Of a stretch of DNA of 64,000 nucleotides, positions 1 to 8,351 are shown in pieces. The stretch comes from Streptomyces nitrosporeus. GTDB taxonomy: Bacteria; Actinomycetota; Actinomycetes; Streptomycetales; Streptomycetaceae. How positions within the stretch are numbered: the stretch's first letter is position 1; each line of letters starts with the position of its first letter. The stretch is from assembly GCF_008704555.1 (NCBI RefSeq), contig NZ_CP023702.1:7052001-7116000 (forward strand). Direction: 5' to 3'. The position numbers and the translations under genes were made by a program. The notes beneath the pieces were generated by a model that had not been told where the DNA came from, ran no database searches, and worked only from the letters and a program-made list of their open reading frames with translations.

Positions 1-340
1 GGCGGACCTCCCGTACGAGCATGACCCCCGTCCACAGGCCGCCGAGGGCGAGCAGCACCGCGATGACCGCCGACCACGGGCCGTACGCGCCCAGGGCGTA
101 CGCCTCCACCACCGCGTGCGGGGCCGGGGCGAACACATGCCCCCGGACCGCCTGCCAGGCCGCGGCGGCGCTGAAGGTCATCGACAGCGCGAACGACAGC
201 AGCACCCCCGCCACCACGCACTGCCACACCCACAGCGCCACCACCGGCTCGCGCTCCGGCCAGCGGGCCCGGGCCATCAGGCCCGGGGCCACGACCGCGG
301 CCAGCGCTCCGAGCAGCAGCAGCACCAGGGAGACCAACAT
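1..340 (-). CDS. M56 (BlaR1-like) membrane metallopeptidase, N-terminal part only
   Basis: The reading frame starts at an ATG at 340 and runs off the left edge of the window, so only about 113 residues are visible. They begin with a hydrophobic helix (MLVSLVLLLLGALAAVVAPG) followed by a second hydrophobic segment and a third near the edge, the N-terminal pattern of Streptomyces M56 family proteases. The zinc-binding HExxH part would lie outside the window. DUF5134 directly upstream is a usual neighbour of this family. Membrane location is inferred from the helices; the protease call rests on resemblance only. Confidence 0.6.
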   Translation of the reverse strand, partial: MLVSLVLLLLGALAAVVAPGLMARARWPEREPVVALWVWQCVVAGVLLSFALSMTFSAAAAWQAVRGHVFAPAPHAVVEAYALGAYGPWSAVIAVLLALGGLWTGVMLVREVR

Positions 341-425
341 GACACCAGCCTATGAGCCCGCGCCGCCCTCCGATACGGGCGCGCACGGCAAGTGACGCAG
401 GACACGGTTTGCCGGATCCGCCGTC

Positions 426-1025
426 TCACATGGTGAGCAGCATCGCGAACATGGCCATGCCCATCGTCAGCCGGCAGGCCAGGGCCAGCTCGGGCCGGGT
501 CCCCCAGGAGAGCCCCGGTCCGCCGCCGGACGGCCCGGCCGGGAGGCCCGGGGAGGCGGCGGCCACCGGTATAAGACGTCCCGCCGCGTACAGGACGTAC
601 AGCGCGTAGTACACCAGCAGGGCACCGGTCAGCAGCGGCACGCCTCCGGCGGAGGCGCCCGCGCCGTGGGCCCCGTGGGCCGTGTGCGCACCCCCCGACA
701 GGCCCGGGGCCATCGCCAGGGCCATGTAGACCATGGCCAGCGATCCGACGAGATGGTGCACATGGTGGGCGCCGCCGCGGGCACCCGTGAGCGCGCGCAG
801 CGACGCGGCGCCGAACACCACCGCGTACACCGCCCACGACCAGGCCGGCGGAGTGAGGACGGCGGCGGGCAGCGCCATGGCGGCCATCCCGAAGCCCATG
901 AGGGCCTCCGCGCGGGCGGCCCCGCGTTCTCCTTCCGTGCCGCTGCGGGTACGCAGCAGGCAGTACGCGCCCGTGACCGAGCACAGCACCATCGACAGCC
1001 AGCCGGACAGCGCCGGTCCGTGCAC
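426..1025 (-). CDS. DUF5134 multi-pass membrane protein
   Basis: A 199-residue protein with about six hydrophobic segments and several His-rich stretches (HHVHHLVGS around residues 86-94, and a GGAHTAHGAHG loop). It resembles the actinobacterial DUF5134 family, whose function is unknown. The GTG start is supported by a GGGGAGGA ribosome-binding site about 6 nt upstream. It is co-directional with the M56 protease gene downstream, 85 bp away, so the two may be co-transcribed. Histidine-rich membrane proteins beside M56 proteases suggest metal or copper handling, which is only a guess. Confidence 0.7.
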   Translation of the reverse strand: MHGPALSGWLSMVLCSVTGAYCLLRTRSGTEGERGAARAEALMGFGMAAMALPAAVLTPPAWSWAVYAVVFGAASLRALTGARGGAHHVHHLVGSLAMVYMALAMAPGLSGGAHTAHGAHGAGASAGGVPLLTGALLVYYALYVLYAAGRLIPVAAASPGLPAGPSGGGPGLSWGTRPELALACRLTMGMAMFAMLLTM

Positions 1026-1205
1026 AGCGATCCTCCCCCTACGGCGGTCGACGCCGGTTTCACTTGGTCGATGCCCGGCGCCGCGCCGCTCTAACGGGGC
1101 GCGTTGGGGTACTGGGGGAGCGCGCCGTGATCCCGCAATGAGCGGGCGGCGCCGGGGTTAACCTCGGACGGCACCGTAGGCAGCACACACCCGAAGAGAG
1201 CCCGC

Positions 1206-1754
1206 ATGGATACCGCACCCTCCCTCGACCAGGCCCAGCTCACCTTCCGCGACGCGACCGAGGACGATGTGCCCGCACTGGTGCGGCTCGTCGAGTCGGC
1301 CTACCGCGGGGAGTCCAGCCGGGCCGGCTGGACGACCGAGGCGCACCTGCTGGAAGGGCAGCGCACGGACGCCGACGGTGTGCGCGCGGTGGTCACGGCG
1401 CCGGAGAGCCGGATGATGGTGGCCGAACGCGACGGTGAGACGGTGGCCTGCTGCCAGCTCGAACACCGCGGCGACGCGGCCTACTTCGGCATGTTCGCGG
1501 TCCGGCCGCGGATGCAGGGCGGTGGTCTCGGCAAGGCCGTGATCGCCGAGGCGGAGCGCGCGGTCCGGCAGGGCTGGGGCGTGAGTGAGATGCACATGAC
1601 GGTGATCTCGGCCCGCGAGGAGCTGATCGCCTGGTACGAACGCCGCGGCTACCGCCGGACCGGGAAGATGAGCCCCTTCCCCTACGGGGACGAGCGTTTC
1701 GGAGTACCGCAGCGTGACGATCTCGCCTTCGAGCTGCTGATCAAGGAGCTGTGA
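1206..1754 (+). CDS. GNAT family N-acetyltransferase
   Basis: A 182-residue protein of typical GNAT length. It opens with a characteristic beta-strand region (LTFRDATEDDVPALVRLVESAYRG), has the central strand before motif A (AAYFGMFAVRPRMQGGGLGKAVI, residues about 97-119) with the Q/R-x-x-G-x-G/A acetyl-CoA loop written as QGGGLG, and ends with the YERRGYRRTGK motif B region. It transfers an acyl group from acyl-CoA to an unknown amine. It is divergent from DUF5134 and appears monocistronic. An AAGAGAG sequence precedes the ATG. Confidence 0.85.
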   Translation: MDTAPSLDQAQLTFRDATEDDVPALVRLVESAYRGESSRAGWTTEAHLLEGQRTDADGVRAVVTAPESRMMVAERDGETVACCQLEHRGDAAYFGMFAVRPRMQGGGLGKAVIAEAERAVRQGWGVSEMHMTVISAREELIAWYERRGYRRTGKMSPFPYGDERFGVPQRDDLAFELLIKEL

Positions 1755-1920
1755 CCGGGGCCGGCCCCCCGGGCGCCCCCGGCGGCCGGGCACCCCACGG
1801 CCGTGGCCGGAACCCAGCCACGGCCTGTGTCCCGGCCCGCGCCCGGCCCGCGCCCCGGTGCCCGTCCGCCCCGGTGCCCGTCCGCTCCGTCCGCCCCGGC
1901 CGCCCCGACCGCCCCCGTGC

Positions 1921-2604
1921 TCAGGCCGTGAGCCGGGCGGCGCGGATGATCTCCGGGTGGTCCGTCGTCGCGCCGTCCAGCCCCAGTGCCCGCACCAGAC
2001 GCAGATGATCAGGGGTGTTCACCACCCAGCCGATCACCTTCAGGCCCTCCGCGTGCGCCTGCTCGGCCACCTCCAGGGTCAGCCGGCGGATGTTCAGGGC
2101 CAGGGCGCCCGCGCCCGCGGCCTTCGCCCGTTCCACGACGTCGCCGCCCCAGCGGCTGCCGATGAGCACCGTCCGCACCCCCGGCACCAGCCGGGCGATC
2201 TCGGCGACCGCCTCGTCGTGGAACGAGGACACCTCGACCCGGCCGGCCAGGCCGCGCCGCAGCATCACACCGGCCAGCACGCGAGCCGCCGCCACGTCCT
2301 TGATCTCCGCCTGCAGCGGCGAACCGACCGCGTCGAGGACGTCCTCGAAGACCGGGATCCGCTCACCTTCGCCCGCGTCGAGTTCCCGCAGCTCCGCCAG
2401 CGTCCTGTCGGCGACGAGCCCGCTGCCGTCCGTCGTGCGGTCCACCGAGGGGTCGTGCATGACGGCGAGCGCGCCGTCCTTGCTCAGATGCAGATCCAGT
2501 TCGATCGCGTCCACGCCGGCGCGCTCGGCGTGTCTGAAGGAGCGCAGCGTGTTCTCCGGCTCCACGCCCATGACCCCGCGATGACCGATGATGAAAAGAC
2601 TCAA
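1921..2604 (-). CDS. Glycerophosphodiester phosphodiesterase family protein
   Basis: A 227-residue TIM-barrel GDPD. The catalytic HRG motif is at residues 8-10 (IIGHRG), followed by the metal ligands of EPENT and ELDLHLSKDG and the second histidine of MHDPSVDRTTDG. The C-terminus has GWVVNTPDHLRL and DGATTDHPE. It should hydrolyse glycerophosphodiesters to glycerol-3-phosphate and an alcohol. The TTG start at 2604 was chosen because the only downstream ATG would remove the catalytic HRG; the ribosome-binding site is weak. It has no signal peptide, so a cytoplasmic role is likely. The gene is divergent from the DUF6421 operon. Confidence 0.85.
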   Translation of the reverse strand: MSLFIIGHRGVMGVEPENTLRSFRHAERAGVDAIELDLHLSKDGALAVMHDPSVDRTTDGSGLVADRTLAELRELDAGEGERIPVFEDVLDAVGSPLQAEIKDVAAARVLAGVMLRRGLAGRVEVSSFHDEAVAEIARLVPGVRTVLIGSRWGGDVVERAKAAGAGALALNIRRLTLEVAEQAHAEGLKVIGWVVNTPDHLRLVRALGLDGATTDHPEIIRAARLTA

Positions 2605-2794
2605 GACAACCCCGCTTCCCGCGGCTCCCCGCGTGGCCGGCCGACCGCCTGCTTGCACCTGCCCAGCCAAGCAGCATCGACGTACGGGGAGCCGCAGGCC
2701 CCGAGGAAGCGGCGGAAGAAGTCGCTCAACGCAGGTGTGGCAGGAAAAAATGCGGTCAAGGTAAGGAATGGCAGAATAATTTCCAGGTCTCTGC

Positions 2795-2823
2795 TTGTCC
2801 GAGGGAGCAGCCCCGGATACCGT
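2795..2823 (+). promoter_or_regulatory. Candidate promoter of the DUF6421-SDR-aldolase operon
   Basis: TTGTCC (2795-2800) and TACCGT (2818-2823) are separated by 17 nt and lie about 36 nt before the DUF6421 start codon. The surrounding 2605-2859 spacer is unusually A-rich for this genome and contains no other gene. Confidence 0.4.
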
Positions 2824-2859
2824 GAACGCAACGCGAGGTTCTCCTGTGAAGGAAGTGTC

Positions 2860-4254
2860 ATGACGGAAATTCTTGAGCGGGACGCCGCTTCCGGCGCGAT
2901 GGCTTCCGGTCGGCGGGTGGTCGACCACCCCGCCTGGACGGCCCTCAAGAGCGCCGTGGAAGAGCTCCGTCCCTGGCAGTCCCCGGACGGCTCCATCGAC
3001 TTCACCGCGGACGGGGCGCCGGACCCCAGGGCCGCCGAGGAGACCGTCCGGCGTGTGACCGCCGCGATCGGTGAACTGTCCCCGCTGCTCCCGCACGACG
3101 CCGCCTACCACCGCGCCCTCGTGGCGGACCTGCGCCGCTGGTCCGAGGACGGCTTCGGCATACCGGACTTCCTCGACTCGCTGCTCGCCTTCCAGCCGGC
3201 GAAGAACCGCGCCGACGGCCTCCAGCACCTGGTCGTCTTCGCGATGTACACGCAGAACGGCAATCCGGACCGCAACCTCGAAGCGGTGGTGCTGCGGATG
3301 GTGTGGCCGGACTGGCTCGCCGAACTCGAGGCCACGCGGTACGACAACCCCCTGTTCTGCGGGATCACCTTCGAGGACTTCACCTCCGGCTACGACACCA
3401 ACTCCGCCGTCCTCTTCCCCGAGACCATCGCCGTACGCGAAGCTCCCGAGCGGTTCAGCTGGGGCGGCATCTTCTGCGACCGCGAGGCCGCCCGGTTCCG
3501 CCGGGTGACCGAGGCCGCCGTCGGCCTGCTGGGACTCGACCTGCCCGACGACATCCGGGAGATGGTCGGTGACCAGCAGCGCTGCGAACAGGCCTTCGTG
3601 CTCTGGGACATGGTCCACGACCGCACCCACAGCCACGGTGACCTGCCCTTCGACCCCTTCATGATCAAACAGCGCCAGCCCTTCTGGATGTACGGGCTCG
3701 AGGAGCTGCGCTGCGACCTCACGGCGTTCAAGGAGGCCGTGCGGCTGGAGGCCGACGGCTTCGGCCAGGGCCGTGACGTCCAGTTCGCCGTGCTCTTCGA
3801 CCGGATGTTCCGCTTCCCGGTCACCGGCGAGCGGGTCCGCAACTACGACGGCCTCGGCGGCCAGCTGCTCTTCGCCTACCTCCACAAGCACGACGTGGTG
3901 CGCTGGACCGACAACACGCTGAAGATCGACTGGGCGCGCGCCCCGCAGATCACCAACCAGCTCTGCGCCGAGATCGAGAAGCTCTACCGGGACGGCATCG
4001 ACCGCCCCAAGCTGGTGCACTGGTTCGCCGCCTACGACCTGGTGTCCACCTACCTCGCGCCCCACCCCGGTTCCCGCTGGGCCAAGGGCCCGGACGCCCT
4101 GGACCTGACACTTCCCCCGCGTAAGCTCGTCGACGACGTGCTTCCGGACGAGTTTCCCCTGAGCATGTTCTATGAGGCGCTGGCCAAGAAGCTGAAGCAC
4201 GTGATCGCCTCCACCAAGGGGATCACCGCGGCGAGGGCCGGACGGGCGGCGTGA
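2860..4254 (+). CDS. DUF6421 family protein
   Basis: A 464-residue cytoplasmic protein of the DUF6421 family, widespread in Streptomyces and uncharacterised. A His/Asp-rich stretch (MVHDRTHSHGDLPFDPF, about residues 250-266) could bind metal, but this is my reading. The ATG at 2860 has GAAGGAAG upstream, and a long in-frame extension to 1858 is rejected because that stretch is antisense to the GDPD gene. It is the first gene of an operon with the SDR and threonine aldolase genes. The conserved neighbourhood suggests a joint metabolic role, not identified. Confidence 0.75.
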   Translation: MTEILERDAASGAMASGRRVVDHPAWTALKSAVEELRPWQSPDGSIDFTADGAPDPRAAEETVRRVTAAIGELSPLLPHDAAYHRALVADLRRWSEDGFGIPDFLDSLLAFQPAKNRADGLQHLVVFAMYTQNGNPDRNLEAVVLRMVWPDWLAELEATRYDNPLFCGITFEDFTSGYDTNSAVLFPETIAVREAPERFSWGGIFCDREAARFRRVTEAAVGLLGLDLPDDIREMVGDQQRCEQAFVLWDMVHDRTHSHGDLPFDPFMIKQRQPFWMYGLEELRCDLTAFKEAVRLEADGFGQGRDVQFAVLFDRMFRFPVTGERVRNYDGLGGQLLFAYLHKHDVVRWTDNTLKIDWARAPQITNQLCAEIEKLYRDGIDRPKLVHWFAAYDLVSTYLAPHPGSRWAKGPDALDLTLPPRKLVDDVLPDEFPLSMFYEALAKKLKHVIASTKGITAARAGRAA

Positions 4255-4280
4255 GCAGAGGTTCCGAGGAGGCGGTGGTC

Positions 4281-5045
4281 ATGAACGCAACGACCGGCAA
4301 CACGGGCGGGGTCCTCGAAGGCGCGGTGGTCGCGGTGGCCGGGGCCGCGGGCCCCGCGGGCCGCGCCACCCTGCTGCGGCTGGCCGAGAGCGGTGCGACG
4401 GTGGTCGCCTGCGACGCGCACCCGGAGCGGCTCGCCGAGGCCGTCGACGCCGCGCGGTACGCCCACGGCGGCGCGACCGTCACGGGGGAGACCGTCGACC
4501 TGTTCGACGCGGACGCGGCCCGTGACTGGGCGGACCGGACGGAGAAGGAGTTCGGCCGCGTCGACGGACTGGTCCACCTGGTCGGCGGGTGGCGCGGAGG
4601 CAAGGCCCTGGACCGGACCAGCCTGGGCGACTGGGACTTCCTGGAGAAGCTGCTGATCCGCACCGTGCAGTCCACCTCGCTGGCCTTCCAGGACGCGCTC
4701 CGCCGCAGCGACCGGGGCCGCTACGTCCTGATCAGCGCCGCCGGCGCGAGCGCCCCCACCGCGGGGAACGCGGCCTACTCGGCGGCCAAGGCGGCCGCCG
4801 AGGCATGGGCCCTCGCGCTCGCCGACGCCTTCCGTAAGGCGGGGGGCGAGGACGGCCCGGCAGCCGCCTCTGCGATCCTGGTCGTCAAGGCACTGGTGCA
4901 CGACGCGATGCGCGCCGAGCGCCCGAATGCGAAGTTCGCGGGCTTCACCGATGTCGGGGAACTGGCCGAGGCCATCGCCGGCGTCTGGGACCGGCCCGCC
5001 GGAGAAGTGAACGGAAAGCGTCTGTGGCTGACCCCGCAACCCTGA
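4281..5045 (+). CDS. SDR family oxidoreductase
   Basis: A 254-residue classical short-chain dehydrogenase. The nucleotide-binding loop is near the N-terminus (VAVAGAAGPAGRATL, a variant of TGxxxGxG), VGGWRGG replaces the NAG region, and the active-site Ser plus YSAAK (Tyr-x-x-x-Lys) lie around residues 158-176. It probably oxidises or reduces an alcohol/carbonyl with NAD(P). The ATG at 4281 was preferred over a GTG at 4251 because GAGGAGG sits about 8 nt before it. The end overlaps the next gene by 22 nt, so the two are translationally linked. Confidence 0.85.
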   Translation: MNATTGNTGGVLEGAVVAVAGAAGPAGRATLLRLAESGATVVACDAHPERLAEAVDAARYAHGGATVTGETVDLFDADAARDWADRTEKEFGRVDGLVHLVGGWRGGKALDRTSLGDWDFLEKLLIRTVQSTSLAFQDALRRSDRGRYVLISAAGASAPTAGNAAYSAAKAAAEAWALALADAFRKAGGEDGPAAASAILVVKALVHDAMRAERPNAKFAGFTDVGELAEAIAGVWDRPAGEVNGKRLWLTPQP

Positions 5046-6103
5046 AGACCGACGCGCGACGCCACCACGACCCGCAGATCCGCGGATTCGCCAGTGACAA
5101 CTACGCGGGCGTCCACCCGGAGGTGCTCGCGGCGCTCTCCCTCGCCAACGGCGGCCATCAGGTCGCCTACGGCGAGGACGACTACACCGGCCATCTCCAA
5201 CGGGTCATGCACAGCCACTTCGGCCCCACCGCGGAGGCGTTCCCCGTCTTCAACGGGACCGGGGCCAACGTCGTCGCGCTCCAGGCGCTGACCGACCGCT
5301 GGGGCGCCGTCATCTGCGCCGAGTCCGCGCACATCAACGTGGACGAGGGAGGAGCGCCCGAGCGTGTGGGCGGACTCAAACTGCTCACCGTGCCGACCCC
5401 GGACGGAAAGCTCACCCCGGAGCTGATCGACCGTCAGGCGTACGGCTGGGACGACGAGCACCGTGCGATGCCGCAGGCCGTGTCGATCACCCAGAACACC
5501 GAACTGGGCACGGTCTACACCCCCGCGGAGATCCGTGCGATCTGCGAGCACGCCCACGAGCGGGGCATGAAGGTCCACCTGGACGGTGCGCGGATAGCCA
5601 ACGCCGCGGCATCGCTGGACGTGCCGATGCGTACGTTCACCAACACGGCCGGTGTCGACGTCCTGTCCTTCGGCGGCACCAAGAACGGCGCGCTCTTCGG
5701 TGAGGCCGTCGTCGTCCTGAACCCGGACTCCGTCCGCGCGATGAAGCACCTGCGCAAGCTGTCGATGCAGCTCGCCTCGAAGATGCGGTTCGTCTCGGTC
5801 CAGCTGGAGGCGCTGCTCGCCGGGGACCTCTGGCTGCGCAACGCCCGCCACTCCAACGCGATGGCCCAGCGCCTCGCGGAGGGGGTCCGCGCGGTGGACG
5901 GGGTGGAGATCCTCCACCCCGTCCAGGCCAACGCCGTCTTCGCCCGGCTGCCGCACGCGGTGTCCGAACGCCTGCAGAAGCGCTTCCGCTTCTACTTCTG
6001 GGACGAGGTGGCGGGAGACGTGCGCTGGATGTGCGCGTACGACACCCGCGAGGAGGACGTCGACGCGTTCGTGCTGGCGATCGCGGAGGAGATGGCGGCC
6101 TGA
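5024..6103 (+). CDS. Low-specificity L-threonine aldolase family (PLP beta-eliminating lyase)
   Basis: A 359-residue fold-type I PLP enzyme. Family signatures include SDNYAGVHPEVL at the N-terminus, YGEDDYTGHLQ, the HLDGARIANAA aspartate motif that contacts the pyridine nitrogen, and the Schiff-base lysine in SFGGTKNGALFGEAVV (about residue 220). It should split L-threonine or allo-threonine to glycine and acetaldehyde, or act on a related beta-hydroxy amino acid. The GTG start lies inside the upstream SDR gene; an SDR beside a threonine aldolase would suit beta-hydroxy amino acid turnover. It is the last gene of its operon. Confidence 0.85.
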   Translation: MADPATLKTDARRHHDPQIRGFASDNYAGVHPEVLAALSLANGGHQVAYGEDDYTGHLQRVMHSHFGPTAEAFPVFNGTGANVVALQALTDRWGAVICAESAHINVDEGGAPERVGGLKLLTVPTPDGKLTPELIDRQAYGWDDEHRAMPQAVSITQNTELGTVYTPAEIRAICEHAHERGMKVHLDGARIANAAASLDVPMRTFTNTAGVDVLSFGGTKNGALFGEAVVVLNPDSVRAMKHLRKLSMQLASKMRFVSVQLEALLAGDLWLRNARHSNAMAQRLAEGVRAVDGVEILHPVQANAVFARLPHAVSERLQKRFRFYFWDEVAGDVRWMCAYDTREEDVDAFVLAIAEEMAA

Positions 6104-6116
6104 CACCGCGGGGGCC

Positions 6117-6150
6117 GTGCGGCCGGCCGGAGAACTCCGGCCGGCCGCAC
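6117..6150. terminator. Bidirectional hairpin terminator
   Basis: A perfect 14-bp stem (6117-6130 with 6137-6150) around a 6-nt loop, without a T-tract as is common in Streptomyces. It lies between the converging threonine aldolase and acyltransferase genes. Confidence 0.7.
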
Positions 6151-6178
6151 TCCCGTGTCCGGCGCGTTCCGGGGCCGG

Positions 6179-6901
6179 TCAGCCCTGCTCGCGGACCTCG
6201 GCGGGCGTCGGAGCCGTACCGCCGAGGTGGGCGGGCACCCACCAGGTGTCTCCCGCGTCCCTGGGGCGCACGGGATAGGCGCGCTGCGCCGCCTCGAGGA
6301 GCTCCTGCACACGTTCGCGCAGACGACGGGTGATCGCGCCCGCGTACTGGTCGGCGGGGGCCTCCACGGCCTCGCCCACGCGGATCGTGACCGGGATGTG
6401 GCTGCGCCGGAAATTGCGCGGCCGGCCCTTGGTCCACAGCCGCTGGGTGCCCCACAGCGCCATCGGGACCAGCGGGACGCCGGCCTCCTGGGCCAGCCGC
6501 GCGGCGCCCGACTTGAAGCTCTTCAGCGTGAAGGACTGGGAGATGGTCGCCTCCGGGAAGACGCCCACGATCTCGCCCGAGCGCAGTGACGCGAGCGCGT
6601 GCGCGTACGCGTCCTCGCCCTTGCTGCGGTCGACGGGGATGTGCTTCATACCGCGCATCAGAGGCCCGGAGACCTTGTGGCGGAAGACCGAGTCCTTCGC
6701 CATGAAGCGGACGAGCCGCTTCTGCGGCAGGGCGCCGAGCCCGGTGAAGATGAAGTCCAGATAGCTGATGTGGTTGCTGACCAGAACCGCCCCACCGGTC
6801 TTCGGAATGTGCTCCGAGCCCTGGGTGTCGATCTTCAGGTCGAGCGCCTTGAACATCGTGCGGGCGGCGCCGATGACCGGCCGATAGACGAGTTCTGCCA
6901 T
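6179..6901 (-). CDS. Lysophospholipid/1-acylglycerol-3-phosphate acyltransferase (PlsC-like)
   Basis: A 240-residue membrane-associated acyltransferase. The catalytic NHxxxxD motif is present as NHISYLD (about residues 41-47), followed by the FMAKDSVF block and the substrate-binding FPEATIS motif (about residues 117-123). It would transfer a fatty acyl group to lysophosphatidate or a related acceptor in phospholipid synthesis. The length is normal. The ATG lacks a strong Shine-Dalgarno sequence. It stands alone, with a 190-bp upstream region containing a short TGGGGC/GCCCCA dyad near 6977. Confidence 0.85.
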   Translation of the reverse strand: MAELVYRPVIGAARTMFKALDLKIDTQGSEHIPKTGGAVLVSNHISYLDFIFTGLGALPQKRLVRFMAKDSVFRHKVSGPLMRGMKHIPVDRSKGEDAYAHALASLRSGEIVGVFPEATISQSFTLKSFKSGAARLAQEAGVPLVPMALWGTQRLWTKGRPRNFRRSHIPVTIRVGEAVEAPADQYAGAITRRLRERVQELLEAAQRAYPVRPRDAGDTWWVPAHLGGTAPTPAEVREQG

Positions 6902-7139
6902 CTGGATGAGGACCCTTCGTTCATTGCCTGGGGAGGGTTCTCCCGGCGGAAGTTACGCAGCCGTAGGTTTTCGGCATTGGGGCGATCGTGCCCCATGTGC
7001 GACGCCGTGGCCAGCCCCACAGGGCCCGGAGCGGGAGATTCTCGTCACGTGGGCCCCGGGGGAATGCCGCGGGGGCCCCGGACGCTGACGCCGTGTGGAG
7101 AGTTCCCGGAAGGGACGGCGGACGGAGGACCGAAGAGCC

Positions 7140-7448
7140 GTGGACACACTGGACAGCGCCCAACTCGGCGTGGAACCAGGGGAGCGCGCGACCCTCGTGC
7201 AGTTCTCCACCGCTTTCTGCCAGCCCTGCCGGGCCACCCGCCGGGTCCTCGCCCAGGTGGCGGCGATGGTCGACGGGGTGGTCCACGTCGAGATCGACGC
7301 GGAGGCGCACCTCACGCTCGTGCGGCGGCTCCGGATCAGCCGCACGCCCACCGTCCTGGTGCTCGACGCGGCGGGCCGGATCGTCCGCAGGGCGGCGGGC
7401 GTGCCGCGTACCGCCGATGTGGTCGCTGCCCTGGGGCAGGCGATATGA
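7140..7448 (+). CDS. Thioredoxin-fold protein
   Basis: A 102-residue thioredoxin-like protein with the redox motif C-Q-P-C in FSTAFCQPCRATRR and the cis-proline in RTPTVLVLD. It would act as a dithiol/disulfide reductant in the cytoplasm. I chose the GTG at 7140, which has GGAGG about 10 nt upstream; an in-frame GTG at 7095 would add 15 poorly conserved residues. Many Streptomyces relatives begin with an N-terminal membrane anchor that I do not find here, so this copy may be a soluble form. It lies before the flavin reductase leader. Confidence 0.75.
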   Translation: MDTLDSAQLGVEPGERATLVQFSTAFCQPCRATRRVLAQVAAMVDGVVHVEIDAEAHLTLVRRLRISRTPTVLVLDAAGRIVRRAAGVPRTADVVAALGQAI

Positions 7449-7522
7449 CGGACCGTGACGCTGGTCGCACTGGGTGGGACAGGACTTGACTGGGCACACC
7501 AGGCGTCATCAGGCTGAACCAC

Positions 7523-7603
7523 ATGCCGCCAGCACTTCTTCTCTTCGGCCGCGTCCACGTGGACCTCGTACGGCACGCCGGCGCGCGTTGTCCGGGTACG
7601 TGA
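7523..7603 (+). CDS. Short leader peptide upstream of flavin reductase
   Basis: A 26-codon frame, ATG to TGA, encoding a peptide with the core GRVHVDLVRHAGARC. It matches the family of actinobacterial putative leader peptides (R-x-H-V-D-L-x-R ... C) found before sulfur- and cysteine-related genes. The single Cys codon near the end, 40 nt before the flavin reductase start, suggests control by ribosome progress through Cys. The peptide is seen directly; the attenuation role is inferred from the family. Confidence 0.65.
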   Translation: MPPALLLFGRVHVDLVRHAGARCPGT

Positions 7604-7643
7604 CACGTCCCTCGCCCGCGCCCGTTCCACAGAAGGAGTCCCC

Positions 7644-8150
7644 ATGACGGCCCTGCCCGGCCTCGACACGCCCCGCACGGACACACCGGAGCTGCTGCGC
7701 TCCGTCTTCAGGCAGCACGCCGCCGGCGTCGCGGTGATCACCGCCGCCGGTGACCGCCCGGCCGGCTTCACCGCGACCTCGCTCAGCTCTGTCGCCGCCG
7801 AACCGCCGCTCGTCTCCTTCGGGGTGGGCACCTCGTCCTCCAGCTGGCCGGTGATCGCGGAGGCCGGGCACGTCGGTGTCCACCTGCTCGGCGAGGACCA
7901 GCGGGACCTCGCCGCGGTCTTCGCGCGGCGCGGTGCCGACCGGTTCGGCCCGGCCACCGACTGGCACACCGGGCCGCACGGCGTGCCGCTGCTGGAGGGC
8001 GTACTGGCACGGCTGGTCTGCCGTGTGGTGGCCAGGATCCCGGCCGGGGACCATCGCGTCGTGATCGCCGAGGTGGTCCACGGGGACCCGCCGGACGGCG
8101 GACGGCCGCTGGTCTACCACCAGGGCCGGTTCACCGCTCTGCGAGACTGA
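7644..8150 (+). CDS. Flavin reductase family protein
   Basis: A 168-residue flavin:NAD(P)H reductase-like split-barrel protein. Recognisable blocks are FRQHAAGVAVITA, GFTATSLSSVAAEPPLVSFGV (flavin-binding strand-loop) and the C-terminal GDHRVVIAEVVHGD and PLVYHQGRF. Such proteins supply reduced FMN or FAD to monooxygenases or desulfonating enzymes. The leader peptide just upstream and the thioredoxin before it point towards sulfur or redox metabolism. A clear AGAAGGAG ribosome-binding site precedes the ATG. Confidence 0.85.
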   Translation: MTALPGLDTPRTDTPELLRSVFRQHAAGVAVITAAGDRPAGFTATSLSSVAAEPPLVSFGVGTSSSSWPVIAEAGHVGVHLLGEDQRDLAAVFARRGADRFGPATDWHTGPHGVPLLEGVLARLVCRVVARIPAGDHRVVIAEVVHGDPPDGGRPLVYHQGRFTALRD

Positions 8151-8351
8151 GCACGAGCAGGCGGAACGGAGGCCGGCCGCGTTGGCAAGGTCACAGTTCC
8201 AAGCGCTTGCTCATGGGTAAAACACTGGCTGTACTGGCGAGTAATATTTCGCTTGGCACATCGGTCGCCCTGACCGGAAACCGCCCGAAAAGGCGCCTAT
8301 GCTGCGTGCAACAAGGCAGCCCAGAAAAGACGATGCAGTAGGAGAGCCGGC

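Noticed and set aside
1858..2859. Upstream in-frame extension of the DUF6421 gene
   Set aside because: It lies antisense to the GDPD gene and is arginine/proline-rich without family resemblance.
1921..4200. A 759-codon open frame on the minus strand across the DUF6421 gene
   Set aside because: Only its last 227 codons are a gene (GDPD); the rest is antisense to DUF6421, which has the better family match and ribosome-binding site.
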